A DNA stretch of 64,000 nt, taken from NCBI GenBank assembly GCA_018713255.1, contig DVFL01000015.1, positions 1-64,000 of the forward strand. The letters are read 5' to 3'. Below the pieces are notes generated by a model. The model was not told the DNA's origin. It did no database searches and was given only the letters and a program-made list of their open reading frames with translations. Origin of the DNA: Candidatus Cottocaccamicrobium excrementipullorum (GTDB lineage: Bacteria; Bacillota; Clostridia; Lachnospirales; Lachnospiraceae). The position numbers were made by a program, and so were the translations under genes. Positions 19,044 to 27,621 of this stretch are shown in pieces (position 1 is the first letter of the stretch; each line of letters starts with the position of its first letter).

Positions 19044-20300
19044 ATGAGTCTGTTTGCAATGAAAAAGCCCTTTTCGGAAAATGTTCATTATTTTCTGAAA
19101 TGGATGGTCTTAGGCTGTATTATCGGTGGAATCGGCGGGCTGGCGGGAGGTTTCTTTGCAAGATGTATTGTGTGGGTCACGGAGTTTCGTCAGGAGAATG
19201 ACTGGACGTTGTTTCTTCTTCCGGCGGCGGGGGTGCTGATTGTATTGTTATACCGGATAACCGGAGAAGAGAAAAACCGCGGAACCAATATGGTCATTGA
19301 AGCGATTTCTTCGAATGAGGAGGTGTCAGGGGCCACGGGGCCTTTGATCTTTATTTCCACTGTGCTGACCCATTTGGCAGGAGGATCTGCAGGAAGAGAA
19401 GGGGCTGCTCTTCAGCTGGGCGGGAGTATCGGCAATGTGATCGGCCATCGCATTGATCTGGATGAAAAAGATAAGAAAATTGCAGTAATGTGCGGAATGA
19501 GCGCGGTGTTTGGGGCGCTTTTCGGCACACCGGTGGCGGCGGCCATATTCTCGATGGAGGTTATCAGCATTGGCGTTATGTATTATGCCGCTTTAGTGCC
19601 CTGTCTGCTTTCCTCTTTCCTTGGGGCTTCCATGGCAGAATTTCTGGGAGTGGAGAAAGAAAGCTACAGCATTCTTCAGATGCCTGAGCTGGGACTTTCC
19701 TCAGGCGCTTATGTTATCGTTCTGGGAATGATGTGTGCAGTGGTGAGCATTGGTTTTTGCATGCTTCTTCATGGCTCGGAACATTTCTGGAAGAAGCGGC
19801 TGGCCAACCCGTATCTTAGGATTTTAGCGGCCTCTGCACTGCTGATGATCATGACTTTTTTGGCGGGCACCAGGGATTATAATGGAGGAAGCATGGGGCT
19901 GATTGAGTCAGCCATGGAAGGTCACGCCAGATACTGGGACTTCCTTTTGAAGGCGTTGTTTACGGCGGTTACCTTGGGCGGAGGATTCAAAGGAGGAGAA
20001 ATTGTGCCTACCTTGTGCGTAGGCTCTACCTTTGGCTGCGTAGTAGGGCAGCTTACAGGGATATCACCTTCTTTTTCAGCCGCCTGCGGCATGGCAGCCC
20101 TTTTTGTGGGAGTAACCAACTGTCCGGTTTCCTCCCTTCTCATTGCCCTGGAACTTTTCGGCGGAGAAGGCCTCCCCTTTTTTGCCATTGTGGTGGCAGT
20201 GTCCTTTACTCTGTCTGGATATTACGGACTCTACAGCAGTCAGAAGTTTGTTTATTCGAAAACGAAAACGGAATTTATTAATCGCAAGACTAATGAATAG
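19044..20300 (+). CDS. ClC-family chloride channel/antiporter
   Basis: This 418-residue protein has about ten to twelve membrane segments and the ClC selectivity motif GSAGREGAALQLGGSIG at about residues 115-131, in which the Glu of GREG is the gating glutamate. A further filter segment, FGALFGTPVAAAIFSMEV, follows. ClC proteins move chloride, often exchanged for protons; others export fluoride, but the fluoride-specific GREG variant is not present here. It follows ilvA by 18 bases, behind AGGGGG, and precedes the lipoprotein gene by 11 bases. Channel versus antiporter mode cannot be decided by eye. Confidence 0.9.
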   Translation: MSLFAMKKPFSENVHYFLKWMVLGCIIGGIGGLAGGFFARCIVWVTEFRQENDWTLFLLPAAGVLIVLLYRITGEEKNRGTNMVIEAISSNEEVSGATGPLIFISTVLTHLAGGSAGREGAALQLGGSIGNVIGHRIDLDEKDKKIAVMCGMSAVFGALFGTPVAAAIFSMEVISIGVMYYAALVPCLLSSFLGASMAEFLGVEKESYSILQMPELGLSSGAYVIVLGMMCAVVSIGFCMLLHGSEHFWKKRLANPYLRILAASALLMIMTFLAGTRDYNGGSMGLIESAMEGHARYWDFLLKALFTAVTLGGGFKGGEIVPTLCVGSTFGCVVGQLTGISPSFSAACGMAALFVGVTNCPVSSLLIALELFGGEGLPFFAIVVAVSFTLSGYYGLYSSQKFVYSKTKTEFINRKTNE

Positions 20301-20311
20301 GAGCGGAAGAG

Positions 20312-20866
20312 ATGAAAAGATGGACATATCTTGCGGCTGCTTTTTTGACGGCTTTATGGATGGCTGGCTGCGGAGCCAGAGAGGAAGCACCAGAGAAGAA
20401 GACTGAGCGCACGGAAGAGGAAATGCCTTCAGAGACAATGGAAATTCCGAATCCTATGGAAGAAGTAGATGGGCCGGAGGATTTGGCGGCCGTTGGGGTG
20501 TCCATGGAAGTCCCTGAGGAAGGAGAGAATCCGTCCTTTTATCTGATTAACGGCGTGGTGGGGCAGATATCCTTTACGGTGGGCGATGTAGAATATACGT
20601 TTCGGGGATCGGCTGCCGCAGAGGATTTTTCCGGCATTTTTGAAGAATTCCTTCCGGATGAAATCTTGATTAAAGATCTTGGGACAGAAGGGGATCTTCG
20701 CATCCGCACCACGGTGAGCCAGGGAATGCTGGCAGACTGGAAAGTTAACCAGGCGAGCTATACATTATATGGGGCAGCGCCGGCAGAGGAAGAACAGATG
20801 CAGGCGTTGTGTGAAGAGCTGATTAAAAAGCAGTGTTCAGGAGAGTTTCATTCAAACGAAAAATAA
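20312..20866 (+). CDS. Small lipoprotein of unknown function
   Basis: The N-terminus is a lipoprotein signal: MKRWTYLAAAFLTALWMAGC with lipobox MAGC, predicting lipidation at Cys20. A Glu-rich linker of about 35 residues follows, then a globular part of about 115 residues (ISFTVGDVEYTFRGSAAAED, later QASYTLYGAAPAEEEQMQAL). I do not recognise the family. The 184-residue protein should sit on the outer face of the membrane. It is 11 bases after the ClC gene and 30 before the BMP-domain gene, so it is probably co-transcribed with them. Shared function with the BMP-domain protein is only a guess. Confidence 0.82.
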   Translation: MKRWTYLAAAFLTALWMAGCGAREEAPEKKTERTEEEMPSETMEIPNPMEEVDGPEDLAAVGVSMEVPEEGENPSFYLINGVVGQISFTVGDVEYTFRGSAAAEDFSGIFEEFLPDEILIKDLGTEGDLRIRTTVSQGMLADWKVNQASYTLYGAAPAEEEQMQALCEELIKKQCSGEFHSNEK

Positions 20867-20896
20867 GGCAAGATTCTCGGACAGGAGGTTATTGTT

Positions 20897-22879
20897 ATGG
20901 CTTTGTATGATTACAACCGGGCGGAAAAGCTTGGCAGGAAGCAGTATCAGGCATCGTTGATGAAAGGTGAACATCCTTACCTTCCAGTGCTTGACGATAT
21001 TCTTTCTTACACGGATATTGTATCAGAAGTAAACCTTGGTCTGGTGGACATTCCTTTAAACCGGATTGTAGGAACCATGACCCAGGGACGGACAAATGCC
21101 TTTGCCAGCAATTTTATGCCTCTTCTTCCGGAAAAGACGGAATTTGCTGCAAAATGGTCGATTCTTTATGATCATCAGCTTAAGGAGGGGATTCACGATC
21201 CGATTATTGCCTATGAATTTATGAATAAATATTATGTTCAAGAAGGCAATAAGCGGGTAAGCGTGCTGAAATATTTAAATGCTTTCAGCATTCCGGGAAT
21301 CGTCACCCGTCTGCTTCCCCGCAGAAGTGATGATAAAGAGAATAAACTTTATTATGAATTCCTGGATTTTTATCAGGTATCGTTTAACAGCGATGTATGG
21401 TTCAGCCAGGAGGGAAGCTACAACCGTCTGATCGAGGAGATGGGATTAAAGCCGGGAGAGGTGTGGGATGAGGAAACCCGCCTGTACTTTAAGGCGGTTT
21501 ACGACCGGTTTACCAAGGTGTTCTCAGAAAAAGGCGGAAATGCCATTGGTCTTACGGCCTCCGACGCTTTCTTGCTCTATGTAGAAATTTATGGATATGA
21601 AACCATTAAAGAGAAAACAGAAGGGGAAATCGAGGAAGATCTGACGAAAATCTGGAAGGAACTGGTGCTGAAGGGCCAGGGAGGAAAAGTGGCCCTTGTA
21701 GAGCAGCCGGAGGAAGTGAAGCCCCAGGCGAAGAGCTTTATGAACTGGCTCCTTCCGGGATCTGGAGAGGCAGATCATTTAAAGATTTCTTTCGTTTACG
21801 AGAAAACGCCGGAGACTTCCAGCTGGACTTACGGACATGAGCTGGGGAGACTTTATTTGGAACAAGTATTCCCTGGTCAGGTGGAGACCGCTGTATTTCC
21901 CAATGCCGACACGGACGAGGAGATTGAAAAAGGAATTAACATGGCGATTGCTGCGGGCAGCGACATTATTTTCACCACTACTCCAAGGATGATTCAAGCC
22001 AGTGTAAAAGCGGCGGTGGAGCATCCGGAAGTGAAGATTCTAAACTGCAACGTGAATACGTCATACTCCTCTGTGCGAACATATTACCGCAGGATGCATG
22101 AAGCAAAGTTTTTAATGGGAGCAATTGCGGCCGCCATGGATCAAAGAGGACGTCTTGGCTATATTGCTGATTATCCCATTTATGGTTCTCTGGCCAATGT
22201 AAATGCATTCGCCATCGGCGCCAGAATGATTAATCCAAGGGCGCAGGTGGTGCTGAAATGGAAATGCGTGAAGGACCATGACCCTATGGCGGAGCTGCAG
22301 AACGGAGGAATTGATTATATTTCGGCAGATGACATGATTACTCCGAAATCCTCATCCCGGGAGTTTGGACTTTTCCATGAGGAAAAGGATGGAAGTCTGA
22401 CGGTGCTGGCGACTCCCATCTGCGACTGGGGGAAATTTTATGTGAGGATCGTAAAGATTATCCGCCAGGGCGCCTGGAACGCCTTGGACAGCAAGGGAAA
22501 ACAGGCGGTGAACTACTGGTGGGGCATGTCTGCAGATGTCATCGATGTAATCTGTTCTCAAAATCTGCCCAGAGGCACCCATCGGCTGATTACTTTCTTG
22601 AAAAATTCCATTCGGGCAGGAAGTTTCCAGCCTTTCGAATGTGACATTTATTCCCGGGACGGCGTGCTGCGCTGCAGTGAGAACAGGAAACTTTCTCCGG
22701 AGGAGATTGTGACCATGAATTGGCTGGCAGAAAACGTGGAAGGATCTGTGCCGGAGCCTGAAGAGCTCACGGAGGAGGCGCAAGATCTGGTAAAGCTGCA
22801 GGGGATAAAACTGGAGAAAAATACGGAGGCGGCAGAAGCAAACCATGAAGATTCTGGTAGTAGCGGACGAGGAGTCTAA
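20897..22879 (+). CDS. Cytosolic BMP-family ligand-binding protein with ParB-like N-terminal domain
   Basis: This 660-residue protein begins MALYDYNRAEKLGRKQYQ, without a signal peptide, behind GGAGG. Residues about 45-140 contain IAYEFMNKYYVQEGNKRVSV, resembling the ParB/Spo0J-type core where an (E/D)GNKR motif is typical. Residues about 290-560 match the basic membrane protein (BMP/Med) ligand-binding fold (ISFVYEKTPETSSWTYGHEL, then GSDIIFTTTPRMIQASVKAA, then RGRLGYIADYPIYGSLANVN). BMP proteins normally capture nucleosides outside the cell as lipoproteins; this one must act inside. A ligand-responsive cytosolic regulator is plausible but inferred. The last 35 bases overlap the metallophosphoesterase gene. 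It could instead be an unusual enzyme. Confidence 0.78.
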   Translation: MALYDYNRAEKLGRKQYQASLMKGEHPYLPVLDDILSYTDIVSEVNLGLVDIPLNRIVGTMTQGRTNAFASNFMPLLPEKTEFAAKWSILYDHQLKEGIHDPIIAYEFMNKYYVQEGNKRVSVLKYLNAFSIPGIVTRLLPRRSDDKENKLYYEFLDFYQVSFNSDVWFSQEGSYNRLIEEMGLKPGEVWDEETRLYFKAVYDRFTKVFSEKGGNAIGLTASDAFLLYVEIYGYETIKEKTEGEIEEDLTKIWKELVLKGQGGKVALVEQPEEVKPQAKSFMNWLLPGSGEADHLKISFVYEKTPETSSWTYGHELGRLYLEQVFPGQVETAVFPNADTDEEIEKGINMAIAAGSDIIFTTTPRMIQASVKAAVEHPEVKILNCNVNTSYSSVRTYYRRMHEAKFLMGAIAAAMDQRGRLGYIADYPIYGSLANVNAFAIGARMINPRAQVVLKWKCVKDHDPMAELQNGGIDYISADDMITPKSSSREFGLFHEEKDGSLTVLATPICDWGKFYVRIVKIIRQGAWNALDSKGKQAVNYWWGMSADVIDVICSQNLPRGTHRLITFLKNSIRAGSFQPFECDIYSRDGVLRCSENRKLSPEEIVTMNWLAENVEGSVPEPEELTEEAQDLVKLQGIKLEKNTEAAEANHEDSGSSGRGV

Positions 22880-23441
22880 AGTCCTTTACGATTATTATAA
22901 GCCCGGGATGCTGGATGATATTGATTTGATTCTGGCCTGCGGCGATTTGAAGGCGGGTTATCTTTCTTTTCTGGTAACCATGTCTCATGCGCCGGTGCTG
23001 TATGTATGCGGGAATCATGATCATTACAGTGAGCAGTCAATGCATGGATGCATCTGTGTGGAGGATGACATTTACGTTTATAAAGGAATTCGGATTCTGG
23101 GCCTTGGAGGCTCCATGCGCTATATCCCGCATGCGGAAAATCAATACACTGAACGGGAAATGCGGCGAAGGGTCCGCAGATTGTGCCTGAAGCTGATGAA
23201 ATATAAAGGATTTGATATTTTAATGACTCACTCGCCGGCATTTGAGATCAACGACATGGAAGATCTTCCTCACCGGGGATTCAAAAGTTTCGTGACGCTT
23301 ATGGATAAATACAAGCCTAAGTTTTTCGTTCACGGTCATGTTCATGCAACGTATGGAAGCCGGTTTAAACGGCTGGACCACTATAAGGAAACCACAATTG
23401 TAAATGCATACGAAAAATATATCATCGAATATCCGGACTGA
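22845..23441 (+). CDS. Metallophosphoesterase family protein
   Basis: This 198-residue protein shows metallophosphoesterase motifs II to V: LACGDLKAGYL, YVCGNHDHYSE, MTHSPAF and FVHGHVHATYG. Motif I, usually D-x-H, reads VADEES near residues 6-11, so the first histidine ligand is replaced by Glu. This may alter the dimetal site, although the rest is intact. Members hydrolyse phosphoesters from nucleotides to proteins; the substrate here is unknown. It starts within the last 35 bases of the BMP/ParB-like gene and ends 13 bases before a strong terminator, so the two are almost certainly translated together. Confidence 0.86.
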   Translation: MKILVVADEESKVLYDYYKPGMLDDIDLILACGDLKAGYLSFLVTMSHAPVLYVCGNHDHYSEQSMHGCICVEDDIYVYKGIRILGLGGSMRYIPHAENQYTEREMRRRVRRLCLKLMKYKGFDILMTHSPAFEINDMEDLPHRGFKSFVTLMDKYKPKFFVHGHVHATYGSRFKRLDHYKETTIVNAYEKYIIEYPD

Positions 23442-23453
23442 AAAGGTTACGGG

Positions 23454-23488
23454 AAAAAGCCGCCGCAGTGATCTGCAGGCGGCTTTTT
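23454..23488 (+). terminator. Rho-independent terminator closing the plsX-to-phosphoesterase gene series
   Basis: AAAAAGCCGCC pairs perfectly with GGCGGCTTTTT over 11 base pairs, with an inner GCAG/CTGC extension. A T-run of five ends the right arm. Confidence 0.94.
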
Positions 23489-23523
23489 GGTGAGAAAGAT
23501 AGAGACAGCGGGGGAGAAAAAAG

Positions 23524-23553
23524 TTGAAAGCTTTGCTGTCCCTGTTATATAAT
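23524..23553 (+). promoter_or_regulatory. Promoter for the GH13 glycosidase gene
   Basis: TTGAAA (23524-23529) and a perfect TATAAT (23548-23553) are 18 bases apart, 61 bases before the gene. The remainder of the 173-base gap holds only the upstream terminator and a strong ribosome-binding site. Confidence 0.65.
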
Positions 23554-23614
23554 AAGTTCAGGCAACAGCAGCCATAGCAGCAGGTGAAAATAAACGAGAA
23601 GGAGGTTAAATCCC

Positions 23615-25516
23615 ATGAAGGATTGGATGAGAACAGTATTTACGGATGGAAGCAGATATTTTGTCAGCAATCCTCTGCCGAAAAAGGGGGAGACAATAAC
23701 CTTATGGCTGAGAATTTGCGAGTGGTCGCCGGTGAAGCAGATTCTGCTGCGCACAGTGAAAAACGGAGAAGAGGCGATGATTCCGCTGGAATGGAGCTAT
23801 TCCAGACAAGGCCTGGCGTATTTTAGCGCATCCGTGACAATATGGGAAGATGTGTTCCATTATCAGTTCTATCTGGTAACGGATGAGCGGGTTTACTATT
23901 ATAATCAAAAAGGAATTTCCGGCGATGTTCTGGATGAAGTTTATGATTTTAAGATTCTGACTGATTACCAGCAGCCGGCCTGGGTCAAGGAGGGCGTGTT
24001 TTATCAGATATTCCCAGACCGTTTCTGCAATGGCAATCAATACAATGATGTGGAAAGCGGAGAATACAGCTTTGACGGGTATCCATCTGTCCGTGTAAAA
24101 GAGTGGGACCGTATTCCCTCAGGATATTGGGACAGTCATTGTCTTGATTTCTACGGAGGCGACTTAGACGGGGTGATCCGAAAGATTCCCTATTTAAAGA
24201 AGCTGGGAATTGACGGGGTGTACTTAAATCCTGTGTTTTCTGCGGCTACTGTACATAAATATGATTGTCTGGACTATTTTCACGTGGATCCTCATCTGGG
24301 CGGGGATCGGGCACTGGCCAGGCTGTGCCATGCGCTTCATCTCAATGATATGAAGGTAATTCTGGATATCTCGATCAATCATACAGGAACGGAACACCGG
24401 TGGTTTAATAAGGACGGAAGCTTTTTCTCTCTGGAGGAAGGAGCCTATCATAATCCTAAGGCGAAAGAGCGGGAATATTATTTCTTCCGGGAAGACGGAA
24501 GCTATCAGTGCTGGAATGGGGTGGAAACGCTTCCCGTGCTGAATTATACCTCCAGACAGCTGAGGCAGATTATGTATGAGGGAGAAGATTCTGTGCTGAA
24601 AAAGTGGCTGAAGCCTCCGTATAACATTGACGGGTGGCGTTTTGATGTGGCCGGTGAAGTAGGACGGCTGGACGCTCTTCAGCTGCACCACGAAATCTGG
24701 CCCCAGATTAGAAGAAGCATTAAGGAAGTAAATCCTCAGGCGTATATTTTGGCAGAGGAATGGCTGGACGGCAGTGAGTTCCTTCAGGGAAATGAGTGGG
24801 ACGGCACCATGAATTATGCGGGATGCAGCCGGCCGGTGCGTGAATTTGCAGGAGAACAGGATCTGGTAGCGGCACGCTATTCTTGGCTGAAGGGGGCGCC
24901 TCATCCTCAGGACGGGGGAATGCTGGCAGCCAGGATTCACGGTGTCCTGGATAAGCTTCCCACTGTAGTCAGCCAGAATTTGTTTAATCTTTTGGACAGC
25001 CATGATACGCCCAGGCTTCACAATAATCCGGAGATTTCCCTGGGAGCATGGAAAAATGCGGTGCTGATTCAGTTTGCCCTGCCAGGATGCGTCAGCCTTT
25101 ATTACGGTGATGAAGCGGGGATTGAAGGGCGGATTCATGAAATTGAGGGCTGCCGTTATCCTATGCCTTGGGACAAAGGCTTTCAGACTGGTGAACCTTA
25201 TCAGTATTATTCTCGTCTGATTAAAATCCGTCGGGAGTCCCCGGCCTTCACTGATGGCTCTTTTCAGATTCTTTACGGGGCGGGGATGCAGTTTGCCTGT
25301 GCAAGATTTACCGATTCCGAACGGTTTCTTTTTGTCTGCTCCATGGAGAAAACAGAGCGGTGCATTGAGATTTTCCTGCAGGGATTGGGAAACTGGGCCA
25401 TTAAAGAAAACAGGGATATGCTGGGGCAGCATTTTTCCTGGGAAGAGGACTGCGGAATGTTAAAGATCGTGCTGCCCCCGGAAAGCGGATATTTAATCCG
25501 TCTGGAAGAACCGTAG
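23615..25516 (+). CDS. Alpha-glycosidase, GH13 (neopullulanase/maltogenic amylase type)
   Basis: This 633-residue enzyme has an N-terminal beta-sandwich (about 1-120, CBM34-like), then the GH13 barrel: VFYQIFPDRFCNGN, DGVYLNPVFSAATVHKYD, nucleophile Asp344 in DGWRFDVAGEV, acid Glu381 in ILAEEW and transition-state Asp464 in LLDSHDTPR. This set is typical of cytoplasmic cyclomaltodextrinases and neopullulanases (GH13_20), which hydrolyse maltodextrins, cyclodextrins or pullulan. No signal peptide is present. The ATG follows GAAGGAGGT at good spacing. The last 24 bases overlap tail-to-tail with the isochorismatase-like gene on the other strand. It stands as a single-gene unit with its own promoter. 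Confidence 0.94.
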   Translation: MKDWMRTVFTDGSRYFVSNPLPKKGETITLWLRICEWSPVKQILLRTVKNGEEAMIPLEWSYSRQGLAYFSASVTIWEDVFHYQFYLVTDERVYYYNQKGISGDVLDEVYDFKILTDYQQPAWVKEGVFYQIFPDRFCNGNQYNDVESGEYSFDGYPSVRVKEWDRIPSGYWDSHCLDFYGGDLDGVIRKIPYLKKLGIDGVYLNPVFSAATVHKYDCLDYFHVDPHLGGDRALARLCHALHLNDMKVILDISINHTGTEHRWFNKDGSFFSLEEGAYHNPKAKEREYYFFREDGSYQCWNGVETLPVLNYTSRQLRQIMYEGEDSVLKKWLKPPYNIDGWRFDVAGEVGRLDALQLHHEIWPQIRRSIKEVNPQAYILAEEWLDGSEFLQGNEWDGTMNYAGCSRPVREFAGEQDLVAARYSWLKGAPHPQDGGMLAARIHGVLDKLPTVVSQNLFNLLDSHDTPRLHNNPEISLGAWKNAVLIQFALPGCVSLYYGDEAGIEGRIHEIEGCRYPMPWDKGFQTGEPYQYYSRLIKIRRESPAFTDGSFQILYGAGMQFACARFTDSERFLFVCSMEKTERCIEIFLQGLGNWAIKENRDMLGQHFSWEEDCGMLKIVLPPESGYLIRLEEP

Positions 25517-26086
25517 ACCTTGAGATAAGTATTCTTCCGTGGTGGCCACTGCAGTGTGCAGGGGAGAGAAGGAGGCCACAATTTCTTCGGTCTCTTTCTC
25601 TGAACGGGGAGTAAGGCCGGATACTGCGTCTTTTAGATAGATCACCGGACAGCCTTCATCTATGGCGGAGAGAACGGTAGAAAGGACGCAGCATTCGGCG
25701 ACCACTCCGGTGACGATTACCCGGCGGGCCTTACAGGCAGCCTCTCTTACCTGAGGAATGGAAAAGGAAGAGTATACGCTTTTCGTTAACAGGGGACAGC
25801 GCTTTGTCCAGGGGAGCAGCCGGGGAACAATGGCGTTGAGCCAAGGATCTTCATTGATTTTTTTGTTGATCTGATTGTACTGAATCCATTGTCCTCTGGG
25901 ATTGGGAGAGGCCAAATATTGGGTAAAGACGGCGTTTTTCCAGAGTCCCTGGCAAAGAAGCCGGTGAATATTTTCTGCTGCCGTCTCTGTGCTGCAGCAG
26001 GCCCATTCCTGTCCTTTCGTGTATACGTTCTGCATATCAATGACCAGCAGGAGATCTTCTGTTCCGGTACAAACCTGAGTATTCAT
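25493..26086 (-). CDS. Isochorismatase-family cysteine hydrolase
   Basis: The 197-residue protein has the catalytic triad of the nicotinamidase/isochorismatase fold: Asp in LLLVIDMQNVYT, Lys in LLTKSVYSSF and nucleophilic Cys in VIVTGVVAECCVLSTVLSA. The non-proline cis-peptide region TGVVAECC is typical. It may hydrolyse nicotinamide, a ureido compound or a related amide; the sequence does not settle which. Two in-frame ATGs exist (26092 and 26086); the second is eight bases from GGAAGG and is preferred. It converges with and slightly overlaps the GH13 gene, and is divergent from the uridine phosphorylase operon. Confidence 0.88.
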   Translation of the reverse strand: MNTQVCTGTEDLLLVIDMQNVYTKGQEWACCSTETAAENIHRLLCQGLWKNAVFTQYLASPNPRGQWIQYNQINKKINEDPWLNAIVPRLLPWTKRCPLLTKSVYSSFSIPQVREAACKARRVIVTGVVAECCVLSTVLSAIDEGCPVIYLKDAVSGLTPRSEKETEEIVASFSPLHTAVATTEEYLSQGLRFFQTD

Positions 26087-26115
26087 AAGCATTTCCTTCC
26101 TCTCGTTTTTTCTTC

Positions 26116-26144
26116 AGTATACGTCTCTCGCCGGACTTTGGCAA
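26116..26144 (-). promoter_or_regulatory. Promoter for the isochorismatase-like gene
   Basis: On the - strand TTGCCA (26144-26139) and TATACT (26121-26116) are 17 bases apart, about 30 bases before the ATG. It lies back to back with the promoter of the phosphorylase/ECF operon. Confidence 0.6.
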
Positions 26145-26171
26145 GGCGGGGATTTTTTTAGAAGGATTTGG

Positions 26172-26200
26172 TTGACATTTAACGATGCTGGTGATATCGT
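26172..26200 (+). promoter_or_regulatory. Sigma-A promoter of the nucleoside phosphorylase/ECF operon
   Basis: A perfect TTGACA (26172-26177) is 17 bases from TATCGT (26195-26200), 44 bases before the preferred start codon. Because the promoter overlaps the start of the longest open frame, it supports the downstream ATG at 26244. Confidence 0.65.
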
Positions 26201-26243
26201 TAGGGAAAATTACCAGATAACGGAAAAAGAAAGGGGGACTTTT

Positions 26244-26996
26244 ATGGAAGTTCGGCGGATGCCCCATATTCAGCTGCCTGAAAATCTGGGGATAAACTAT
26301 GCGGTTCTTCCCGGAGATCCAGCCAGAGTAGACAGGGCAGCCAGATGGCTGGAGGAGAGCCGGCCTTTGGCGTTTAACCGGGAGTATAAAAGCGTTTCTG
26401 GAAAGTTTAAGGGAGTTCCTGTGCTGATAATGTCCACCGGAATGGGAGGACCTTCCACTGCCATTGCAGTGGAGGAACTGCATAAAATCGGCGTGAAAGC
26501 GGCGGTGCGGGTTGGAAGCTGCGGAGCTCTTCAGCCCGGGCTTCGTCCAGGAGAGCTGGTGCTGGTGACCGGAGCGGTGCGGGATGAGGGGACTACACTA
26601 GGCTACGCGCCCTTGAGTTATCCGGCTCTGCCAGATGTTGATTTGCTTTGTGCCTGCCGAGACAGTGCAGAGCGCCTTGGATTTCCATGGCATATGGGAA
26701 TTGCCAGAAGCCATGACTGCTTGTACCGGGATGAAAATCCGGAAATTTATGAGCAGTGGTCAAAAAAAGGTGTGGTGGCATCTGACATGGAGACTGCCTC
26801 GCTGTTTGTAACGGGAAGTATCCGGGGAATGCGGACGGCTTCTGTGCTGAACGTAGTATCGGCCTGGGGCGGGCAGGTCAGCCAGGACATCGGCAGTTAT
26901 GCCGCTGGACAAGAAAAACTTCTTAAAGGGGAGGAGCGGGAAATTCTTACCGCCCTTACTGCCCTGGTCCAGCTGGATCACATGATGCGCACATGA
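26244..26996 (+). CDS. Nucleoside phosphorylase, uridine phosphorylase-like
   Basis: The frame opens at 26172 inside the promoter, but the ATG at 26244 follows AAGGGGG and gives 250 residues, the usual length. NP-I family motifs are present: phosphate-binding GDPARVDR near the N-terminus, STGMGGPSTAIAVEEL, RVGSCGALQPG and the ribose-binding SDMETASLF. The set matches uridine phosphorylases, which split uridine (sometimes purine nucleosides) with phosphate into base and ribose 1-phosphate. It heads an operon followed 22 bases later by an ECF transporter. That pairing suggests the transporter brings in the nucleoside that this enzyme cleaves. Purine specificity cannot be excluded. Confidence 0.9.
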   Translation: MEVRRMPHIQLPENLGINYAVLPGDPARVDRAARWLEESRPLAFNREYKSVSGKFKGVPVLIMSTGMGGPSTAIAVEELHKIGVKAAVRVGSCGALQPGLRPGELVLVTGAVRDEGTTLGYAPLSYPALPDVDLLCACRDSAERLGFPWHMGIARSHDCLYRDENPEIYEQWSKKGVVASDMETASLFVTGSIRGMRTASVLNVVSAWGGQVSQDIGSYAAGQEKLLKGEEREILTALTALVQLDHMMRT

Positions 26997-27018
26997 AAAA
27001 AGAAGGGAGAATGAGAGT

Positions 27019-27618
27019 ATGAGCAATCTGTTTAAGACGAAATTTGACGCGGCGGCTATTGTGCTGATTCCGGCTTGTATCGGAATCAATTATCTGGGCA
27101 AGTTGTTTGCTAGTGTATTAAAGCTTCCGCTGTGGCTGGATTCTATCGGCACCTGCATCGGCGGATGCCTGGGAGGACCAATTATCGGGGCAATCTGCGG
27201 TGCGGCGAATAATTTGATTTACGGCTTTACCGCCGGGGATAATATTACGCTGATCTATGCTCTTACCAGTCTGGGAATTGGTGTGGCGGCAGGAATAATG
27301 GCAAGGCTGGGCTTTATGAAAAGCTTTCCTAAGGCTATTGTTACTGCTTGTGCAGCCGGACTTACGGCGGTAGTGATCTCCACGCCGTTAAATGTGATTT
27401 TCTGGGGCGGAACCACTGGAAACGTTTGGGGAGACGCAGTATTTGCTGCAACACAGGCGGCCGGTATGCCGGTGCTTCTGGGATCATTGCTGGATGAGAT
27501 TGTGGTAGATGTTCCGGATAAGCTGATTACGCTGATTGTGGTGTTCTTCATTTTGAAGGGACTGCCCAAGAAACTGACTACTCTTTATGAAGCAGATTCA
27601 GAAATTGAGAGACTGTAA
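27019..27618 (+). CDS. ECF transporter substrate-binding membrane subunit (S component)
   Basis: This 199-residue protein has about six hydrophobic helices with short loops, including LPLWLDSIGTCIGGCLGGPI then IGAICGAANNLIYGF. This resembles the S-component fold, whose loops bind the vitamin or other small substrate and whose small-residue-rich helices contact the T subunit. The T and A subunits follow at once, so this is a dedicated (group I) system. The family is not one I can match to a known vitamin. Co-occurrence with uridine phosphorylase points to a nucleoside or related ligand (inference). The ATG follows AAGGGAG. Confidence 0.87.
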   Translation: MSNLFKTKFDAAAIVLIPACIGINYLGKLFASVLKLPLWLDSIGTCIGGCLGGPIIGAICGAANNLIYGFTAGDNITLIYALTSLGIGVAAGIMARLGFMKSFPKAIVTACAAGLTAVVISTPLNVIFWGGTTGNVWGDAVFAATQAAGMPVLLGSLLDEIVVDVPDKLITLIVVFFILKGLPKKLTTLYEADSEIERL

Positions 27619-27621
27619 AAG

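Noticed and set aside
24224-25432. 402-codon open frame on the - strand
   Set aside because: It lies wholly opposite the GH13 gene, whose catalytic motifs are intact. It has no ribosome-binding site or recognisable domain; long shadows are common at this base composition.
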